NCBI GenBank assembly: GCA_964547985.1
Contig: CAZJPV010000002.1
Span: 1 to 64,000 of the forward strand
From: JAPLJU01 sp964547985
GTDB lineage: Bacteria; Desulfobacterota; Syntrophia; Syntrophales; UBA2192
DNA: 64,000 nt
Direction of reading: 5' to 3'
In this document: positions 59,448 to 64,000 of the stretch, piece after piece
Numbering within the stretch: the first letter of the stretch is position 1
Layout of the letters: every line of letters begins with the position of its first letter
Translations under genes and position numbers: made by a program
The notes under the pieces: generated by a model
The model's input: only the letters and a program-made list of their open reading frames with translations
Database searches by the model: none
Told to the model about the DNA's origin: nothing

Positions 59448-60173
59448 ATGCCATTTGAGACGAGAACGACTTTTTCCATTATCATCCCCGTCCTTCATGA
59501 AGGTGAAGGCATTTTGACGCTCATGGACCGGATTCACGCCCTCAGGCCGGAGGAATCCTATGAGATTATCGTTGCAGACGGAAGCCCTGATCTCGACACC
59601 CTGGAGCCCCTCCGCAAGCGAAAAGACGTCGTTGCCATCGCCTCGCCCCCCGGCCGGGCGAAGCAGATGAACAGGGGAGCAAGTGTTGCCCGGGGGGAGA
59701 TTCTTCTCTTCCTGCATGCCGACACAACATTACCACCAGATGCCCTGGGGAAAATCACAGAAGCCCTTTACGGAAATGATGCCGTGGGCGGTGCTTTTGA
59801 TCTGGGCATCGCCTCGGAAAAGGTTTTTTTCAGGATCATCGAGTGCGCCTCTTCGTTCCGTTCGCGCCTGACGAGGATCCCCTATGGGGATCAGGCCATT
59901 TTTGTGAAGAAAGAATATTTCGACCTCATCGAGGGCTATCGGGAAATTCCCCTCATGGAAGATATCGAACTCATGCAGCGCATCAAGAAACGGGGAGACC
60001 GCATCTGCATCCTGAAGGAGCGCGTCAAGACATCCCCCCGGCGATGGGAGAAGGAGGGAATCCTTTGCTGCACGCTGAGAAACTGGACCCTCTCGACGCT
60101 TTATTACCTGGGTGTACCACCGGAAAGACTGAACAGGTTTTACCGTCATGGAAAAGACGCCTACGGATCCTGA
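59448..60173 (+). CDS. Family 2 glycosyltransferase of TIGR04283 type
   Basis: A 241-aa GT-A glycosyltransferase. FSIIIPVLHEGEGILTLMDR opens the nucleotide-sugar fold, EIIVADGSPD supplies the nucleotide site, and LFLHADTTLPPDA near 90 holds the acidic motif. GDQAIFVKKEYFDLIEGYRE and PLMEDIELMQRIKKRGD follow. Similarity to the TIGR04283 group, some of whose members act in arsenosugar synthesis, is seen, but the usual partner (TIGR04282) is absent, so arsenic is not inferred. ATG at 59448 is used; the frame runs back into DUF1499. Confidence 0.85.
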   Translation: MPFETRTTFSIIIPVLHEGEGILTLMDRIHALRPEESYEIIVADGSPDLDTLEPLRKRKDVVAIASPPGRAKQMNRGASVARGEILLFLHADTTLPPDALGKITEALYGNDAVGGAFDLGIASEKVFFRIIECASSFRSRLTRIPYGDQAIFVKKEYFDLIEGYREIPLMEDIELMQRIKKRGDRICILKERVKTSPRRWEKEGILCCTLRNWTLSTLYYLGVPPERLNRFYRHGKDAYGS

Positions 60174-60188
60174 CGGCGGGGCAATCCG

Positions 60189-60935
60189 ATGGAAGACACC
60201 ATCAAGACCCATGCATCCCCAACGGGAAATAAACAGGCCGATGATTCCGGCGGTCAGGGCAAATCGCGGGGCTGGTGGAGACCCGTCGCCCTGCTTGCCG
60301 CCGTCGTACTGATTCTTGTTCTGGCCCGGCTCTTCGGCCTGGGCGAGAAACTCGGGGAACTCCGCGGATGGATACAATCCCTGGGAAGCTGGGGGTATGG
60401 AGCCTTCGTCATCCTCTACGCCATGGCCGTCGTAGCGGCACTCCCCGGCGCCGCAATCACCGTGGCCGCGGGGGCCCTGTTCGGCTCCATCATCGGGGTC
60501 ATTTTGGTCAGCATCGGATCCACCCTGGGGGCGAGCCTGGCCTTTCTCCTGTCACGGTATTTTGCCAGGGACGCAACAGCCCGCTGGATGTCAAAAAACG
60601 AAAGGTTCCGGCAGCTCGATCTGCTGACCGAAAGGCATGGCGCCATCATCGTGGCCATTACACGCCTCATACCCCTCTTTCCGTTCAATCTTCTGAATTA
60701 CGGGTTCGGCCTGACCAGCGTGCCCTTCGGAACCTATGTCTTCTGGTCCTGGCTCTGCATGCTCCCCGGCACGGTTCTCTACGTCGTCGGTGCTGACGCC
60801 ATAACAAAGGGGGTCGCGGAGGGCGGCATCCCCTGGCTCCTGGTCGGCGTGCTTGCCGGTGTTGCTCTTCTGCTTGTCTTCCTGACGCGGTTCGCACGGA
60901 AAAAGTTAAGCGAGAAAGACAGGGTAAAACCTTGA
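60189..60935 (+). CDS. TVP38/TMEM64 family membrane protein (VTT domain)
   Basis: A 248-aa integral membrane protein with about six hydrophobic helices. A cytoplasmic start (1-35) leads to TM1 (PVALLAAVVLILVLARLFGL), then VVAALPGAAITVAAGALFGS with IIGVILVSIGSTLGASLAFL, the VTT signature. SRYFARDATARWMSKNERFR and PLFPFNLLNYGFGLTSVPFG follow, and a final TM near 217-235. VTT/DedA-like proteins may transport or scramble lipids. Next to a glycosyltransferase gene, it could supply lipid carriers, but this is inference. Confidence 0.9.
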   Translation: MEDTIKTHASPTGNKQADDSGGQGKSRGWWRPVALLAAVVLILVLARLFGLGEKLGELRGWIQSLGSWGYGAFVILYAMAVVAALPGAAITVAAGALFGSIIGVILVSIGSTLGASLAFLLSRYFARDATARWMSKNERFRQLDLLTERHGAIIVAITRLIPLFPFNLLNYGFGLTSVPFGTYVFWSWLCMLPGTVLYVVGADAITKGVAEGGIPWLLVGVLAGVALLLVFLTRFARKKLSEKDRVKP

Positions 60936-60947
60936 GGGTATTCGCCC

Positions 60948-61964
60948 ATGAATGAAAGGAAGATTTCCAGAATGCTCCTGGTCGGCGATATCGGCGCCAC
61001 AAAGACCGACCTTGCCGTCATAGACCCCGAGAGGGGACCGAGAGCACCACTCGCGGCAAAGACATTTCAGAGTGCGAGTTTCGGGAGTATCGAAGCCCTG
61101 CTGAAGGAATTTCTCTCGCAGGTGAACCTCCCCGTCGAAGTGGTGATCCTTGGTGTTGCGGGTCCGGTCATCGGTGGGAGATCAAAAATCACCAATCTGC
61201 CCTGGATCATGGATGAATGGGAGATCGCAACGGTCCTGGGGCTCAAATCGGTCAGGCTTCTCAACGACATCGAGGCTGTTGCTCACGCCGTTCCGTTCCT
61301 GAAAGAGGCAGATGTCGAAACCTTGATTACCGGAGATCCCCAGGAATACGGGAACAAGGCTGTCATCGCGCCGGGCACCGGTCTCGGCGAGGCCTTCCTC
61401 GTCTGGGACGGCAAGCGCTACCGCCCCAGCGCCTCGGAGGGGGGACACGCCGACTTTGCCCCCGGAAACGACATGGAGACAGAGCTTCTGGGCTACCTCC
61501 GGGGCCTTTACGATCACATCAGTTATGAAAGGGTCTGCTCAGGCATGGGGATACCCAATATCTACGCCTTCCTGCGCAATAGCGGTTACGGCGAGGAACC
61601 CCGCTGGCTGAAGGAGAAATTATCCGCGGCCCCCGACCCCACACCCGTGATTATGGATGCGGCCATGGTAAGGGACAAACCCTGCAAGCTTTCCGTACTG
61701 ACGTTGAGTGTCTTCGTTTCCATTCTGGGCGCCGCGGCGGGAAATCTCGCCCTCCAGGTGCTGGCGACGGGAGGGGTCTATCTTGCCGGTGGCATCCCGC
61801 CGCGAATCCTGCCATACTTGACCGGAGGCCTTTTCATGGAGCGATTCCTGCGGAAGGGCCGAATGTCGGATCTGGTTTCCAGAATGCCTGTCCATGTGAT
61901 CGTGAACCCCGGAGGCGCCCTTCTCGGGGCGGCCCTGTACGGCCTTCATACAAAGACTGATTGA
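60948..61964 (+). CDS. glk: Glucokinase
   Basis: A 338-aa hexokinase of the Glk/ROK-like fold that phosphorylates glucose with ATP. The phosphate-1 loop is VGDIGATKTDLAVID near 13, then LGVAGPVIGG and LLNDIEAVAHAVP near 98 (catalytic Asp). GTGLGEAFLVWDGKRY near 142 and SEGGHADFAPGND bind sugar, and YLAGGIPPRILPYL near 276 closes the fold. It resembles E. coli-type Glk (about 320 aa). The transketolase gene begins 13 nt after its stop, so both are probably cotranscribed. Confidence 0.92.
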   Translation: MNERKISRMLLVGDIGATKTDLAVIDPERGPRAPLAAKTFQSASFGSIEALLKEFLSQVNLPVEVVILGVAGPVIGGRSKITNLPWIMDEWEIATVLGLKSVRLLNDIEAVAHAVPFLKEADVETLITGDPQEYGNKAVIAPGTGLGEAFLVWDGKRYRPSASEGGHADFAPGNDMETELLGYLRGLYDHISYERVCSGMGIPNIYAFLRNSGYGEEPRWLKEKLSAAPDPTPVIMDAAMVRDKPCKLSVLTLSVFVSILGAAAGNLALQVLATGGVYLAGGIPPRILPYLTGGLFMERFLRKGRMSDLVSRMPVHVIVNPGGALLGAALYGLHTKTD

Positions 61965-61976
61965 GGAGATTCCCCT

Positions 61977-64000
61977 ATGATCACCCTGAGCGACCCTGTC
62001 CATCAACGTGGTATCAATACCATCCGCATGCTTTCCGTCGATGCCATCGAGAAGGCAAAATCGGGACACCCCGGCCTGCCCCTAGGCGCGGCCCCAATGG
62101 CCTACGTGCTCTGGATACGATACCTCAAGCACAATCCCGCGAATCCCAAATGGGTCGATCGCGACCGTTTTGTCCTCTCCGGGGGGCACGGTTCCATGCT
62201 CCTCTACGCGCTTCTCCACCTCACAGGCTACGATATTTCCCTCGCAGAGATTCAGTCCTTCAGGCAGTGGGGGAGCCGGACCGCCGGCCATCCGGAAAGT
62301 CATGTGACGCCCGGCGTGGAAGTCACCACGGGGCCGCTGGGCCAGGGAATCAGCAACGCTGTAGGGATGGCCATTGCAGAGGCTCACCTTGCCGCCCTGT
62401 ATAACCGGCCGGCGCACACCATCGTCGATCATTACACCTATGTCATCGCCAGCGACGGCGACCTCATGGAAGGGGTTGCCGCGGAGGCCTGCTCCCTTGC
62501 CGGACACCTCCGCCTCGGCAAGTTGATCGTCCTTTATGATGACAATGAGATTTCACTTGCAGGATCGACGGCCCTGACCTTCACAGAAGACACGGCTCAC
62601 CGCCTGGAGGCCTGCGGCTGGCATCTACAGAGGGTCCAGGACGGAAACGACCTGAGGGCCATTGACGAGGCCATCCGGATTGCCCGCGAAGAAACGATTC
62701 GACCTTCCATCATCTTTGTGCGGACCACCATCGGTTTTGGATCCCCGCACAAGCAGGGGACCTTTGAAGCACACGGTGCGCCCCTCGGTTCCGAAGAAGT
62801 CCTTCAAACGAAGAAAAACCTGGGATGGCCGCTGGAGCCGCTCTTCTACATCCCCGATGACGTCTTGCAGATATTCCGTGACGCCGTGAAAAAAGGAAAG
62901 GTCAGGGAAACGGAATGGGCCGGCAGATTGGCCCGCTACGCGGAGGATTATCCGGAGTCGGCCGTCGAATTAAAACGACGGCTGACCGAAGAAAACCGGC
63001 CCGGCTGGGATGCAGCCCTTCCTACCTTTCCCGTCAGCCAGAAGGGCGTGGCCACCCGCAAGGCCTCGGAGGAGATCATGCAGATCCTTGCCCGGGCCGT
63101 TCCCGGCCTTATGGGTGGTTCTGCTGATCTCAACCCCTCGACATTCACGTGGCTCAAGGGGATGGGTGACTTTCAGCCGCCGGGCACGTCTGCCGTAAAC
63201 ATCCAAGGCGCCGTCGGCGGCGGCTGGGATCACAGCGGTCGGAATATTCACTTCGGGGTGCGCGAGCACGCCATGGGCGCCATTGCCGTCGGCATGGCCG
63301 CCCATGGAGGCTTCATCCCCTATACGGCGACCTTCCTGATCTTCTCGGATTACATGCGCCCCCCGATTCGTCTGGCCGCCCTCTCGGACAGCCATGTGAT
63401 ATTCGTCTTCACGCATGACAGTATAGGCGTGGGGGAGGATGGTCCAACCCACCAGCCCATCGAACAGGTCATGTCGCTCCGGGCTATACCCAACCTGACC
63501 GTCATCCGACCTGCCGACGCAAACGAAACGGCCGCTGCCTGGAAGGTGGCCATCGAGAGAAAGAAGCCCACTGTCCTCGTCCTGACCCGTCAGAATGTCC
63601 CTGTTCTGGACTCCGGTACACTCCCCATCTCAAGCGGAGTCAGACGGGGCGCATATGTGCTGGAAACCGGCGGGGACAAGCCAGACATCCTTCTCCTCGC
63701 GACGGGCTCGGAGGTTCACCTGGCCCTGGCGGCCTCAGAGAAGCTCGCCGGGAAAGACATCAAGGCCCGCGTGATCTCCATGCCCTGCTGGGAACTCTTT
63801 TTAGAACAGCCCCAATCCTACCGGGACGAGGTCCTGCCCCCGGGGATCAAGAAGCGGCTCGCCATCGAGGCGGGTGTAACCCTGGGCTGGTGGCGATGGG
63901 CCGGCAATGAAGGAGACATCATCGGGATCGACCGCTTCGGTGCTTCGGCACCCGGAAATGTTGTCATGGAAAAGTACGGCTTTTCAGTGGATAATGTTGT
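61977..64000 (+). CDS. tkt: Transketolase, 3' end cut by window
   Basis: TPP-dependent enzyme of the pentose phosphate pathway. The 674 codons visible start MITLSDPVHQRGINTIRMLS and carry SGHPGLPLGAAPMAYVLW (N-terminal site), GPLGQGISNAVGMAIAEAHL near 118, the TPP motif ASDGDLMEGVAAEACSLAGH, VREHAMGAIAVGMAAHGG, and FTHDSIGVGEDGPTHQPIEQ near 485, whose GPTHQ is typical of transketolase. GAGGAG precedes the ATG. No stop codon lies in the window; the final domain and stop are missing, since full-length Tkt is about 660-700 aa. Confidence 0.95.
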   Translation, partial: MITLSDPVHQRGINTIRMLSVDAIEKAKSGHPGLPLGAAPMAYVLWIRYLKHNPANPKWVDRDRFVLSGGHGSMLLYALLHLTGYDISLAEIQSFRQWGSRTAGHPESHVTPGVEVTTGPLGQGISNAVGMAIAEAHLAALYNRPAHTIVDHYTYVIASDGDLMEGVAAEACSLAGHLRLGKLIVLYDDNEISLAGSTALTFTEDTAHRLEACGWHLQRVQDGNDLRAIDEAIRIAREETIRPSIIFVRTTIGFGSPHKQGTFEAHGAPLGSEEVLQTKKNLGWPLEPLFYIPDDVLQIFRDAVKKGKVRETEWAGRLARYAEDYPESAVELKRRLTEENRPGWDAALPTFPVSQKGVATRKASEEIMQILARAVPGLMGGSADLNPSTFTWLKGMGDFQPPGTSAVNIQGAVGGGWDHSGRNIHFGVREHAMGAIAVGMAAHGGFIPYTATFLIFSDYMRPPIRLAALSDSHVIFVFTHDSIGVGEDGPTHQPIEQVMSLRAIPNLTVIRPADANETAAAWKVAIERKKPTVLVLTRQNVPVLDSGTLPISSGVRRGAYVLETGGDKPDILLLATGSEVHLALAASEKLAGKDIKARVISMPCWELFLEQPQSYRDEVLPPGIKKRLAIEAGVTLGWWRWAGNEGDIIGIDRFGASAPGNVVMEKYGFSVDNV

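Noticed and set aside
59448..60173. Arsenosugar biosynthesis assignment for the glycosyltransferase
   Set aside because: The TIGR04283-like similarity is real but no arsM, TIGR04282-type or arsenic gene is nearby, so the specific pathway is not supported.

Overview
The window looks like a chromosomal segment of a Gram-negative anaerobe of the former Deltaproteobacteria, probably Syntrophales or a related Desulfobacterota lineage. This is inferred from the partial 16S rRNA gene, the order tyrS-ymdB-rny-zapA next to an rrn operon, an anaerobic ribonucleotide reductase, a tungstate-type transporter, and lipoproteins plus an outer-membrane porin. No phage, integrase, transposase or CRISPR array was seen. 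Gene density is high and most genes look vertically inherited.

Layout. 1-10.4 kb, nearly all minus strand: the 5' part of 16S rRNA with promoter and boxA; tyrS, ymdB and rny; a 6S-like RNA directly after zapA; zapB; dusB; a GlmU-like uridylyltransferase lacking its acetyltransferase half, facing a 3' scrap of glmM; and two tandem CorC/HlyC-type membrane proteins. 10.5-15.3 kb, plus strand: purD, purH, purE and tsaC, with two families of imperfect palindromic repeats in the gaps. 15.3-24.4 kb: a two-TM K+ channel with TrkA domains, an HD phosphohydrolase, nrdD, gmhA, grpE-dnaK (strong terminator) and surE. 24.5-30.4 kb, minus strand: a UspA tandem protein, a MORN_2 repeat protein with an unknown 469-aa partner, a PmtA-like methyltransferase, a lipoprotein and a cysteine-rich ferredoxin-type protein. 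30.6-34.6 kb: hrpA.

36.4-45.1 kb is the most distinctive part. One collinear run encodes a DNA-binding/PBP-fold regulator, two TupA-like periplasmic proteins (one with an altered ligand loop), TupB, TupC, a TiaS-like DDTD protein, an outer-membrane porin, a 72-aa protein, a molybdenum-storage-protein (MoSto)-like kinase-fold protein, a YgbA-like protein and a DUF493 protein. Read together it suggests a complete tungstate/molybdate uptake, sensing and storage locus. That fits a syntrophic or sulfate-reducing lifestyle with W/Mo formate dehydrogenases and aldehyde oxidoreductases. The functional link is inference; the individual families are recognisable.

45.1-64 kb is mixed: an MBL hydrolase, metallophosphoesterases and 5'-nucleotidase, an RlmJ-like methyltransferase, an FAD oxidoreductase, a lytic transglycosylase, an SDR, small membrane and LEA-type proteins, a beta-CASP nuclease, a divergent ATP-type PEP carboxykinase, MtgA, a DUF1499 lipoprotein, a TIGR04283-type glycosyltransferase, a VTT membrane protein, glucokinase, and a transketolase cut by the window end.

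All names rest on reading translated sequence and motif memory; no database search was run.
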